A stretch of 15,215 bases of DNA from Bacilli bacterium (GTDB lineage: Bacteria > Bacillota_I > Bacilli_A > RFN20 > CAG-288). Both the position numbers and the translations under genes were made by a program. Of this stretch, positions 1 to 6,571 are shown in pieces; within the stretch, counting starts at the first letter, position 1, and every line of letters begins with the position of its first letter. The stretch is taken from contig CAAGIQ010000029.1 of the NCBI GenBank assembly GCA_900769965.1, forward strand, positions 1-15,215, given 5' to 3'. A model generated the notes under the pieces. It did not search any database and was not told the DNA's origin. It saw nothing but the letters and a program-made list of their open reading frames with translations.

Positions 1-1002
1 GGTACGATAATAGGAACCATAGGTAAGTTGTTTCCAGCGGATGTCAATTCGTTCTGCACTTTTATGAATACGACTTTAACTAACGTCGCTACCGTTTTGC
101 AGTGTCTTACTGGGGCAGCAATTGGTGTTGGAGTTGCCTTAGCTTTAAAACTAGATTCTTTAAAAACTATCGTTTTACTAGTTAGCGGTGAGCTAGCTTC
201 CTACTTCTCTTTATCCACGAAGTTTGTAACTGAAGGGGTGGATAATCTAGGTAAATTCCAAATCGGAGATCCACTTACTATCTACCTAGTTGTTATTCTA
301 GTAGCTCTTGCTATGAGATATGTCTTAAGAAAGAAGACGATGGTTGATATCTTGTTAGTTCCTCTTTTCGGTGTCTTTGTAGCGTTCTTGCTTTCTTTAG
401 GTATTCGTTATCCTTCAATCTACGTAACTTATGGTATTCAATTTGTAGTTGATAAAGGTACCTTAGCGGCTCCGTTTATCATGGGAGTGATCGTGGCTGT
501 TGTTATGGGTATGGCGCTAACTGCTCCAATCTCTTCAGCGGCTATAGCTGCTATGGTGTTTATCGGAACCGGAGAAGGGTTAGAACTAGCTTCAGGAGCA
601 GCGATTGTCGGTTGCTGCACTCAAATGGTTGGCTTTGCGATTCAATCGAGAAAAGACAACTCTTTAGGTATGGTTCTTTCTATAGGAATTGGTACTTCGA
701 TGTTACAGTTTAAAAACATATTAAAAAAGCCAATAATCTGGCTACCTACTATTATCGCTAGCGCTATTTTAGGTCCTATTTCCACCTGTTTAGTTAAGAT
801 TAAATGTATGGGTTCTTCTGCTGGTATGGGAACAGCGGGATTTGTCGGTCAAATCGGCACATTTGCTTCGATGGGAAATACGTGGAACATGTATGTTGGA
901 ATAATCGTTCTTGAGATTGTTGCTCCACTTGTATTAGTTTTCCTTATCGATTTGTTATTTAGAAAGTTTAATTTGATCAAAGACGGCGATTTAGCTGTAT
1001 AA
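1..1002 (+). CDS. PTS EIIC-type membrane protein (PTS_EIIC_2-like), 5' end outside window
   Basis: Multi-spanning membrane protein resembling the stand-alone PTS sugar transporter subunit IIC family (PTS_EIIC_2). Known members are predicted sugar permease subunits whose substrate is mostly undefined. The frame is open from base 1 and gives 333 residues ending in TAA. A TTG at 28 could be read as a start, but the residues before it (GTIIGTIGKLFPAD) read as protein and no ribosome binding site precedes it, so I treat the gene as cut by the window edge. There are about eight to ten hydrophobic segments. Glycine-rich family-like motifs are GTGEGLELASGAA and GMGTAGFVGQIGTFASMG. No EIIA, EIIB or phosphorylation domain is visible here, so the partners are unknown. 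The stop codon lies only 2-8 bases from the tail of the opposing SRP RNA gene, whose inverted repeat may also end this transcript. The family call rests on motif memory, not a search. Confidence 0.75.
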   Translation, partial: GTIIGTIGKLFPADVNSFCTFMNTTLTNVATVLQCLTGAAIGVGVALALKLDSLKTIVLLVSGELASYFSLSTKFVTEGVDNLGKFQIGDPLTIYLVVILVALAMRYVLRKKTMVDILLVPLFGVFVAFLLSLGIRYPSIYVTYGIQFVVDKGTLAAPFIMGVIVAVVMGMALTAPISSAAIAAMVFIGTGEGLELASGAAIVGCCTQMVGFAIQSRKDNSLGMVLSIGIGTSMLQFKNILKKPIIWLPTIIASAILGPISTCLVKIKCMGSSAGMGTAGFVGQIGTFASMGNTWNMYVGIIVLEIVAPLVLVFLIDLLFRKFNLIKDGDLAV

Positions 1003-1004
1003 AA

Positions 1005-1088
1005 TAAAAACCATCGCACATATGTTCTAAACTTAAGGCTGCTACCTTCCGGTCCTGACCTGGTTCGTAAAGAGCATATCACGATGGC
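1005..1088 (-). ncRNA. ffs: Signal recognition particle RNA, short bacterial (4.5S-like) form
   Basis: RNA scaffold of the signal recognition particle; it binds Ffh and helps deliver membrane and secreted proteins to the translocon. Read on the minus strand, the conserved domain IV core is present: CAGGTCAGGACCGGAAGG followed by TAGCAGCC, with a GGAA tetraloop closed by ACC/GGU and the asymmetric internal loop. The ends pair (GCCATCG with CGATGGT, then ATATG with CATAT), giving one long hairpin of about 80 nt with no Alu domain. The 3' arm runs into a U-rich tail (TTTTTATT), so the RNA ends itself like an intrinsic terminator. The 5' end is set at the G seven bases after a TATAAT box. The gene converges on the EIIC gene, and its tail abuts that gene's stop codon. 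Confidence 0.95.
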
Positions 1089-1094
1089 TTTTTA

Positions 1095-1123
1095 ATTATA
1101 GGTTATTAGCCTTTCTTTTTCAA
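1095..1123 (-). promoter_or_regulatory. Sigma-A-type promoter of the SRP RNA gene
   Basis: On the minus strand, TTGAAA (1123-1118) and a perfect TATAAT (1100-1095) are separated by 17 nt. Transcription would start near 1088, exactly where the paired 5' end of the SRP RNA begins. This is one of the strongest promoter matches in the window, as expected for an abundant stable RNA. Confidence 0.88.
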
Positions 1124-1191
1124 CGTCGAATTTAAAGCATATCTTCAGAAAATATAGTGGCTAATCTTAATGAAACACCTCAACAAATAAA

Positions 1192-1236
1192 GGTATTATC
1201 ACTTTTTATACCACTTCTTATCCCCTGTGCTATCAT
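1192..1236 (+). promoter_or_regulatory. Candidate cysK-cysE promoter with adjacent inverted repeat
   Basis: TATCAT at 1231-1236 is preceded by TGC, forming an extended -10 (TGnTATCAT); no good -35 is seen at the normal distance. Transcription would start near 1243, giving a leader of under 20 nt before the ATG at 1261. Just upstream, GGTAT (1192-1196) and ATACC (1208-1212) form a 5-bp inverted repeat over the -35 region that could be a repressor site. The leader is too short for a T-box or SAM riboswitch, and neither motif is present. Confidence 0.4.
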
Positions 1237-1260
1237 TATTTTAGAAAGAAGGTAATAGGT

Positions 1261-2163
1261 ATGGTATTAGATTCTAGTTTAGAACTTATAGGTAATACTC
1301 CATTGGTAAGACTTAAAAATATTGAAAGATTACATTCTTTAGACTGTAAGATTTACGCTAAGGTTGAAAAGGGAAGTTTAACTGGATCTATAAAAGATAG
1401 AGCGGTTCTTAACATGCTTATCGACTATCAAGAAAGAGGAATAGTTAAAAAAGGTAGTACTATCATCGAAGCCACTTCTGGTAACACCGGGATCGCTTTA
1501 AGCGCTTTAGGTGCTTATTTTGGATATAACATAATAATTGTTATGCCTTCGAGCATGTCTTTAGAGAGAAGGAAGATGATTTTAGCTTATAACGCTAAGC
1601 TCGTTTTGGTTGATGGTGGGATGAACGAATGTAACTTAAAAGCCCAAGAACTTAATAAAGAGATTGAAGGAAGCATCATCTTTGGTCAATTCGACTCTAT
1701 TAAGAACCCAGAAGCCCATTATCTTAACACCGGTAAGGAAATTCATGAAGATTTAGAAGATGTCGATTATATCTTTGCAGGTATTGGTACTGGAGGAACA
1801 ATCTCTGGAATAGGTAAATATTATAAAGAGCACAAGTTAGATACTAAGATAATAGGTATCGAACCTTATGAATCTCCTTTAATTAGTGAAGGGAGAAGTG
1901 GAAAGCACCTTATTCAAGGAATTGGAGCTAACTTTATTCCTCATACCTTTTTAAAGGAATATGTCGATGAGGTTGTTACACTTAAGGGCCAAGAAGCTAT
2001 TGAAGAAGCTAGAGAGATTGCTGCTAACGAAGGTTTGCTAGTAGGTATCTCTTCTGGATGCAATCTTAAAGCGGCATTAAACTATATAAAAAAACACGAT
2101 TTACATAACAAAGTTATAGTAGTAATTTTTGTGGATACGGGGGAAAGATACTCATGGAATTAA
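1261..2163 (+). CDS. cysK: Cysteine synthase (O-acetylserine sulfhydrylase)
   Basis: PLP enzyme that replaces the acetyl group of O-acetylserine with sulfide to form cysteine, in the cytosol. The 300 residues hold the family signature: the N-terminal IGNTPLVRL (10-18), GSIKDRA with PLP lysine K45, the substrate loop TSGNTG (72-77, N75 contacting PLP), QF at 143-144, the phosphate-binding GTGGT (176-180) and a late GISSG. The end, DTGERYSWN, stops a few residues after the conserved GERY, slightly shorter than the usual 305-310 residues. The segment before K45 reads SLTGSIK where NPGGSVK is common. The ATG follows AAGAAGG with an 8-nt spacer. The last ten bases overlap the start of cysE, so the two are co-transcribed and probably translationally coupled. 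A cystathionine beta-synthase-like role is possible in this fold but less likely with cysE adjacent. Confidence 0.92.
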   Translation: MVLDSSLELIGNTPLVRLKNIERLHSLDCKIYAKVEKGSLTGSIKDRAVLNMLIDYQERGIVKKGSTIIEATSGNTGIALSALGAYFGYNIIIVMPSSMSLERRKMILAYNAKLVLVDGGMNECNLKAQELNKEIEGSIIFGQFDSIKNPEAHYLNTGKEIHEDLEDVDYIFAGIGTGGTISGIGKYYKEHKLDTKIIGIEPYESPLISEGRSGKHLIQGIGANFIPHTFLKEYVDEVVTLKGQEAIEEAREIAANEGLLVGISSGCNLKAALNYIKKHDLHNKVIVVIFVDTGERYSWN

Positions 2164-2900
2164 AGTTGGATTTATGTAAGATACTTAACAAAAAAGAGAT
2201 TCTTCAATTCGTTAACTCTATTAAAAGAGTAGTTTTTAAAGGTTTATATGTTTCCTGCAATAGCGAAGATAACTATCTAGATAAAGCTAAAGAAGAGTTT
2301 ATTAAGGAAATATCTTCAAAAGAGGATGATGTTAAATTCTTCTTTTCTAGATTAAAGGATATTAAAGAAGATCTATATAAAGATTTAGAGTTCTTTTACG
2401 AATCTGATCCCGCTTGTAACTGCATCGAGGAAATTATCGCCTCTTACCCGGGATACGAAGCGATATTCTATCACCGTATAGCCCATATTCTTTACGAATT
2501 AGATTATAAGATGGTGGCGAGAATTATCTCTGAAGAAGCGCACTTTTTAACTGGAGTTGATATTCATCCAGGGGCGAGAATTGGTGTGCCGTTTTTCATC
2601 GACCACGGAACTGGTATTGTCATAGGTGAAACAACTGTAATTGGTAATAGAGTAAAAATTTACCAAGGAGTTACCTTAGGTGCATTAAGTTTAGCTAAAG
2701 GTCAAAAGCTCAAAGGTATTAAAAGACACCCGACTATTAAGGATGACGTTACTATTTATGCGGGAGCGTCTATTCTAGGTGATGTAGTAATAGGAAGTAA
2801 CGTAGTGATAGGATCTAACGTGTTTTTAACTTACTCTATCGATGATGATTATAAGGTATTAAACGAGAATCCAAAGCTCGTGTTGATTAAGAAGAAATAA
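2154..2900 (+). CDS. cysE: Serine O-acetyltransferase
   Basis: Transfers acetyl from acetyl-CoA to serine, making the O-acetylserine used by the cysteine synthase encoded just upstream. It has 248 residues: an N-terminal helical part (1-130) with the conserved SDPA at 84-87, then a left-handed beta-helix of hexapeptide repeats (about 135-235). Catalytic-site residues are visible: D85, H138 in DIHPGA, D150-H151-G152 and E159 in IGETTVIG, followed by KIYQGVTLGALS. The layout matches the EpsC-type SAT with a long N-terminus. The ATG lies inside the end of cysK (10-nt overlap) behind a G-rich GGGGGAAAG. The C-terminus is KLVLIKKK and lacks the terminal isoleucine that enterobacterial CysE inserts into CysK, so a classic cysteine synthase complex is doubtful. 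A terminator follows 11 nt later. Confidence 0.93.
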   Translation: MELKLDLCKILNKKEILQFVNSIKRVVFKGLYVSCNSEDNYLDKAKEEFIKEISSKEDDVKFFFSRLKDIKEDLYKDLEFFYESDPACNCIEEIIASYPGYEAIFYHRIAHILYELDYKMVARIISEEAHFLTGVDIHPGARIGVPFFIDHGTGIVIGETTVIGNRVKIYQGVTLGALSLAKGQKLKGIKRHPTIKDDVTIYAGASILGDVVIGSNVVIGSNVFLTYSIDDDYKVLNENPKLVLIKKK

Positions 2901-2911
2901 GTTATTTTATG

Positions 2912-2941
2912 AGCTATGCAATTACAAAGCGTAGCTTTTTT
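2912..2941 (+). terminator. Intrinsic terminator of cysK-cysE
   Basis: AGCTATGC (2912-2919) pairs with GCGTAGCT (2929-2936) over 8 bp including one G-U, with a 9-nt loop, followed by a run of T to 2941. It starts 12 bases after the cysE stop and points with that gene. Confidence 0.85.
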
Positions 2942-2949
2942 AACTAATC

Positions 2950-2973
2950 AAAAAACCTTGAGTTTCCTCAAGG
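2950..2973 (-). terminator. Intrinsic terminator of lysS
   Basis: On the minus strand a perfect 7-bp stem, CCTTGAG with CTCAAGG, around a 4-nt loop is followed directly by TTTTTT (2955-2950). It lies 8 bases past the lysS stop. It sits back to back with the cysE terminator, so the two convergent units each have their own stop. Confidence 0.88.
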
Positions 2974-2981
2974 CTATAAGA

Positions 2982-4466
2982 TTATCTATCTTTCATAGTT
3001 GGGAAGAGAAGGACTTCTCTAATGGAATCTTGACTTGTTAAGAACATGACTAATCTATCGATTCCGTATCCTATTCCTCCAGCAGGTGGCATACCGATTT
3101 CAAGGGCGTCTAAGAAGGATTCATCGATTTCGTTAGCTTCTTCGTTGCCGAGGTTCTTCTCTTTTAGTTGCTCTTCGAATCTTTGACGTTGATCGATAGG
3201 ATCGTTCAATTCGGTATAGGCATTACACATCTCTTTAGTGGAGATATATAACTCGAAACGCTTGGTGAAACGTGGATCAACATCGTCTTTTTGAGTGAGT
3301 GGAGAGATTTCGATTGGATGGCCCATAACGAATGTTGGTTGAACTAGATCTTCCTCAACAAATTGTTCGAAGAAGGCGTTAACTATATGACCATAGGTGA
3401 AGTGTTTTTCAAGTGGAACATTGTATTTCTTAGCTAACTCTTTAGCTTCATCATCATTTTTAACTTCCTTAAAATCAACTCCGATCTTCTCTTTAATTAA
3501 GTCGACCATCGTAGCGCGTTTAAAGGAAGGCTCTAAATCGATGGTGTGACCTAACCAGTCGATCTTATAGGTACCCCTTACTTCTTGAGCTAAGGTTCTA
3601 AACATCTCTTCAGTTAAATCCATCATGTCTTGAAGATCGCCATAAGCTTGATATAACTCTAAAGAAGTGAACTCTGGGTTATGAGTTGTATCAATTCCTT
3701 CGTTACGGAACATTCTTCCGATTTCATAGACTCTTTCCATTCCACCGACTAAAAGTTTCTTTAAACCTAATTCAGTAGCAATTCTTAAATAGAAATCTTT
3801 ATCTAATGCGTTGTGGTGGGTGACAAATGGTCTAGCAGAGGCTCCACCTAAGATCGGTTGAAGAATGCTAGTTTCAACTTCGACGAAATCTTTTTTATCC
3901 AAGAAGTGTTGAATTGATCTGATGATTTTTGGTCTCATGAAGGCGATGTTTAAAGCGTCTTCGTTCATGATTAAATCGATGTATCTCTTTCTATATCTTT
4001 CTTCGACATCGGTTAATCCATGGAATTTTTCTGGAAGAGGTTGAAGCGATTTAACTATGTGGGTGTACTTAGAAACTTTAATTGAAAGTTCACCGGTTCT
4101 AGTCTTCATAATATGACCTTCAATTCCGCAGATGTCGCCGATATCAGCCATCTTGAAGATCGAATAGTTTTCTTCTCCAGCGGTATCTATTGAGATATAA
4201 GCTTGTAATCTTCCGGATCTATCTTGGAAGGAGAAGAAGCTAGCTTTACCCATCTTACGGATGAATTTGATACGTCCAGCTAAGACGAAGGTATCTTTTA
4301 CTTCAGCTAATTGTTCTTCAGTATAGGAATCGTATTTATCGTGAACTTCTTTAGTTAGGTGAGTTCTTACAAATTTTTGACCGAATGGTTTAAGTCCTAA
4401 TTCGACATATTTTTCTAACTTGTTGCGACGGGCAATCTCTTGATCGTTTAATTTTCTTTCTGCCAT
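2982..4466 (-). CDS. lysS: Lysyl-tRNA synthetase, class II
   Basis: Charges tRNA-Lys with lysine in the cytosol; essential for translation. At 494 residues it is the normal length for bacterial LysRS. Domains: an N-terminal helix, an OB-fold anticodon-binding domain at about 55-140 (VLAGRIKFIRKMGKASFFSF), then the class II catalytic core with motif 1 around 178-200, motif 2 at 253-270 (FRNEGIDTTHNPEFTSLE) and motif 3 at 463-474 (GGIGYGIDRLVM). The C-terminus LLFPTMKDR is typical. The ATG follows AAGGAG with an 8-nt spacer. The gene is alone in its unit: the CDF gene upstream has its own terminator and a strong terminator follows lysS. No T-box motif (GGGTGG..ACCGCG) is present in the upstream spacer, so tRNA-sensing control is not supported. 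Confidence 0.97.
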   Translation of the reverse strand: MAERKLNDQEIARRNKLEKYVELGLKPFGQKFVRTHLTKEVHDKYDSYTEEQLAEVKDTFVLAGRIKFIRKMGKASFFSFQDRSGRLQAYISIDTAGEENYSIFKMADIGDICGIEGHIMKTRTGELSIKVSKYTHIVKSLQPLPEKFHGLTDVEERYRKRYIDLIMNEDALNIAFMRPKIIRSIQHFLDKKDFVEVETSILQPILGGASARPFVTHHNALDKDFYLRIATELGLKKLLVGGMERVYEIGRMFRNEGIDTTHNPEFTSLELYQAYGDLQDMMDLTEEMFRTLAQEVRGTYKIDWLGHTIDLEPSFKRATMVDLIKEKIGVDFKEVKNDDEAKELAKKYNVPLEKHFTYGHIVNAFFEQFVEEDLVQPTFVMGHPIEISPLTQKDDVDPRFTKRFELYISTKEMCNAYTELNDPIDQRQRFEEQLKEKNLGNEEANEIDESFLDALEIGMPPAGGIGYGIDRLVMFLTSQDSIREVLLFPTMKDR

Positions 4467-4495
4467 ACTAAAACTCCTTATAGTTCTTAATAACT

Positions 4496-4524
4496 ATAAT
4501 AGTTTACAAAATTATCTCTATAAA
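4496..4524 (-). promoter_or_regulatory. Candidate lysS promoter lying in palindromic DNA
   Basis: On the minus strand TTTATA (4524-4519) and TATTAT (4501-4496) are 17 nt apart, a moderate match. Transcription would start near 4489, with a leader of about 23 nt. The -10 lies in the palindrome AACTAT-A-ATAGTT (4492-4504), and the -35 overlaps the inverted repeat 4518-4538. A further 8-bp inverted repeat (TTATAGTT / AACTATAA, 4478-4499) spans the expected start and touches the ribosome binding site. Confidence 0.4.
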
Positions 4525-4538
4525 GTAAAACTTTATAG
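4518..4538. repeat. Perfect inverted repeat upstream of lysS
   Basis: CTATAAAG (4518-4525) and CTTTATAG (4531-4538) are exact complements separated by 5 nt. There is no T-run on either strand, so it is not a terminator. Its position over the candidate -35 suggests a protein binding site, but the AT-rich composition makes chance possible. Confidence 0.5.
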
Positions 4539-4633
4539 GAATTTATTCGTTTCTGGTATCTTTTTTAGCGACAACTTGTTTTCTATTTTGTTAGCGTACT
4601 ATTAAATCAAATTTTAAAGGGTAAGGAGGTTTT

Positions 4634-4654
4634 TCAACAAGCTATGCTTGTTGA
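4634..4654. repeat. Strong 9-bp hairpin of unknown role, beside a Shine-Dalgarno-like sequence
   Basis: TCAACAAGC (4634-4642) and GCTTGTTGA (4646-4654) are perfect complements around a 3-nt loop. On the plus strand it is preceded by TAAGGAGG (4622-4629) and followed by only TTTTG, a poor terminator tail. On the minus strand the hairpin is followed by an A-run and CCTCCTTACCC, resembling an anti-Shine-Dalgarno. No plus-strand gene ends here, and the nearest minus-strand terminator (4676-4724) is separate. With the rest of the spacer 4539-4675, no gene is seen. Confidence 0.5.
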
Positions 4655-4675
4655 TTTTGATAAAAAAATAAAATT

Positions 4676-4724
4676 AAAAAGGCTGTTATCTAACCTAGTA
4701 TAATTATAGGTTATCTAGCAGTCC
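4676..4724 (-). terminator. Intrinsic terminator of the CDF transporter gene
   Basis: On the minus strand a long interrupted stem pairs 4724-4707 with 4697-4681. The inner TAACCTA/TAGGTTA is perfect, outer pairs include CTG/CAG and GG/CC, and a small internal loop lies between. A T-run follows at 4680-4676. It lies about 20 nt past the CDF stop codon. Confidence 0.75.
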
Positions 4725-4742
4725 TTTAATTCTTAAATATTT

Positions 4743-5936
4743 TTATTCGTGAGATGAAGTTATAGTTGTATATTCATCGTCGTAGGAGATTACTAAGTAG
4801 GTGTTAGGTTCTTTTTCGTGAACTAGTTCTTCTAACTTAGATTGAATCTCATCTTTTTTAGACTTTAATTCAAATGGTAATACGATATCGAATACGAGGT
4901 TTACGTGAGTTGGTCCACTTACTATTCTAAAGTCGTGGAAGTGTAAGTCTGGATTCACTTCTTTTAGCGCTTCTTCTACTACTTTTTTAAAGTGGTTGCG
5001 TTGAGGATCATCTATAACTACTGGATCCATGTGAATTACAGTTTGGATTTTAAGCTTTTGTAAGCATTCTTTTTCGATGTTATCGATGCTATCGTGGGTG
5101 ACTATTACGTCTTTTGACGCATCGACTTCGACGTGGCAGGAAGCATAGATTTGATTTGGTCCATAGCAGTGCATCTCGATATCGTGTATACCTAATATGC
5201 AGTCGTGAGATTTAATAGTCTTTACGAATTCATCGATGATTTCTTGCGATGGTTTTTCACCTAACAAGATGTCAGCGGTATCGATTAAAATCTTGATTCC
5301 AGAGATGACTACAAAGATTGCTACTACTAAAGCGATGATTCCATCTATTCTAGTAAATCCGGTGTAGAAGGAGATAAATAAGCCGATTAAGACTCCTGTA
5401 GTTGAAATGACATCGTTTCTGCTATCTGCTCCGGTGGCTTTTAAGGCGATGGAGTCGATTCTCTTACCTAAGGAGTAATAGAGAACACCTTGCAAAACTT
5501 TAATAACGATCGATAAACCTAAGATTATCGCTGGGATTAAGATTTGCTCCATCTGCTCAGAAGGGGTAATTAATGAACTAACCGCATCTTTACCGATGTT
5601 AAAGCCTAAGGATATGATGATAACTGAAACTATCAAAGAGATGATGTATTCCATTCTTTGATGGCCGAAAGGATGATCTTTATCCGCTGGTTTAGAAGAC
5701 ATCTTGAATCCGAAGATGGTGATAAAGCAGTTACCGAAATCCGATAAGTTATTTAAACCATCAGCGATGATCGAGATGTTAGCGATAAGAATACCTATAG
5801 TTAACTTAGCAGCGAAAAGAATGAAGTTAGTTATTAGTCCAAATACCGCGCCTAAGACTCCGTACTGCTTTCTTACGTTTTGGTCCTTGACGTTTTTATA
5901 GTCTTTAACAAATAGTTTTAATAGAAGTTCTGTCAT
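4743..5936 (-). CDS. Cation diffusion facilitator (CDF) family metal transporter
   Basis: Inner-membrane metal ion/proton antiporter that probably exports a divalent metal (Zn, Mn, Fe or Co cannot be told apart here). The 397 residues hold six membrane helices (about 26-210) with the two metal-site motifs: ADGLNNLSD in TM2 (58-66, N62/D66) and ADSRND in TM5 (170-175, D171/D175). The loop motif DHPFGHQRMEY (87-97) is typical. The N/D set in TM2 is more like Mn/Fe-type members than the HD-DD zinc type. The cytosolic C-terminal domain (about 215-300, IHDIEMHCYGPN) is followed by a second, similar-looking segment (about 300-390, FHDFRIVSGPTHVNLVFD), so this is longer than a classic CDF. The ATG follows GAGGT with an 8-nt spacer. 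A good promoter lies upstream and a terminator downstream, so it is a single-gene unit, divergent from the 6074 gene. Confidence 0.9.
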   Translation of the reverse strand: MTELLLKLFVKDYKNVKDQNVRKQYGVLGAVFGLITNFILFAAKLTIGILIANISIIADGLNNLSDFGNCFITIFGFKMSSKPADKDHPFGHQRMEYIISLIVSVIIISLGFNIGKDAVSSLITPSEQMEQILIPAIILGLSIVIKVLQGVLYYSLGKRIDSIALKATGADSRNDVISTTGVLIGLFISFYTGFTRIDGIIALVVAIFVVISGIKILIDTADILLGEKPSQEIIDEFVKTIKSHDCILGIHDIEMHCYGPNQIYASCHVEVDASKDVIVTHDSIDNIEKECLQKLKIQTVIHMDPVVIDDPQRNHFKKVVEEALKEVNPDLHFHDFRIVSGPTHVNLVFDIVLPFELKSKKDEIQSKLEELVHEKEPNTYLVISYDDEYTTITSSHE

Positions 5937-5956
5937 AAGTTTTACCTCGTCTCATA

Positions 5957-5985
5957 ATTATATTACTAATAGCGGCTTTTGTTAA
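5957..5985 (-). promoter_or_regulatory. Promoter of the CDF transporter gene
   Basis: On the minus strand TTAACA (5985-5980), a 17-nt spacer and a perfect TATAAT (5962-5957) form a near-consensus promoter. The transcript would start near 5950, just before the ribosome binding site of the ATG at 5936. No obvious metal-regulator operator was recognised around it. Confidence 0.75.
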
Positions 5986-6026
5986 TTGGAACTTTTTGTT
6001 TTTTGGCGCCTATACACATATTGCAA

Positions 6027-6055
6027 TTTAGACTTTCTTTAAGTAATACTATATA
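6027..6055 (+). promoter_or_regulatory. Candidate promoter of the 6074-7347 operon
   Basis: TTTAGA (6027-6032) and TATATA (6050-6055) are 17 nt apart. An alternative -35, TTGCAA, lies at 6021-6026. Each match is only moderate. The leader to the ATG at 6074 would be about 12 nt and holds AAGGGAG. Confidence 0.35.
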
Positions 6056-6073
6056 AAAAGAAGGGAGATTTTT

Positions 6074-6571
6074 ATGGGTAAAAAGAAAAGTATAAAAATC
6101 GATTTAAGGGTAGCTATTTCATTAGCTGCTGTGCTTATTTCCTTGTTGTCTTTAGCTTTTTTAAGCTTAGAAGCTATTAACCTTAAGCTTAAGGTTGGAA
6201 GCGGGTTAATTCAATTGAGCTCTTATTCCTTAGTTGAAGTTATATTTGGAAATGCTGATAGAAGAATTGAAGGATCAACTTTATTGCTAATATCTTTCAT
6301 TTTGATAATAGTTGGTTCAATATTTAACGGGTTATATTTCAAGTGTAAATATTCAGCTTTTGTCGGAGGAATCTGTAACTTATTCGCTTCGATTTGCTTC
6401 TATTTAACTGTCGCCTCGTTTTTAGGTGTTAACTCCTCTTTAAATATCAACGGCAACCCTATTGCTAATACTGTTAGTTCTATTGGAGTAGGAGCTATAT
6501 TAGTAGCCACATTTAACTTAGTTTCATCCTTAGTTATGTTAGGCTTAGGTTTTGAAGGAGTAAGAAAATGA
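6074..6571 (+). CDS. Small four-helix membrane protein, function unknown
   Basis: I do not recognise this 165-residue protein. It has a basic N-terminus (MGKKKSIKIDLR) and four hydrophobic segments at about 13-32, 67-89, 95-117 and 135-160, so it should sit in the cytoplasmic membrane. No enzymatic motif is seen. The ATG follows AAGGGAG with a 7-nt spacer. Its TGA stop overlaps the ATG of the next gene (ATGA), so it is translationally coupled to the CvpA-like protein and may work with it. The TGA stop also argues that this organism does not read TGA as tryptophan. Confidence 0.8.
   Translation: MGKKKSIKIDLRVAISLAAVLISLLSLAFLSLEAINLKLKVGSGLIQLSSYSLVEVIFGNADRRIEGSTLLLISFILIIVGSIFNGLYFKCKYSAFVGGICNLFASICFYLTVASFLGVNSSLNINGNPIANTVSSIGVGAILVATFNLVSSLVMLGLGFEGVRK

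Noticed and set aside
28..30. TTG at 28 as the true start of the EIIC gene
   Set aside because: The frame is open to the window edge with protein-like sequence and there is no ribosome binding site.
849..1082. Open reading frame on the minus strand (77 codons) overlapping the EIIC 3' end and the SRP RNA
   Set aside because: It covers the conserved SRP RNA core and has no ribosome binding site; it is a chance frame.
4644..4703. Possible 19-residue leader peptide after TAAGGAGG on the plus strand
   Set aside because: The spacer from the Shine-Dalgarno to this ATG is 14 nt, the ATG is in the hairpin loop region, and no plus-strand gene follows that it could control.
4467..4742. T-box or lysine riboswitch in front of lysS
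   Set aside because: No T-box antiterminator motif or lysine-element core is visible, and the candidate promoter leaves a leader of only about 23 nt.
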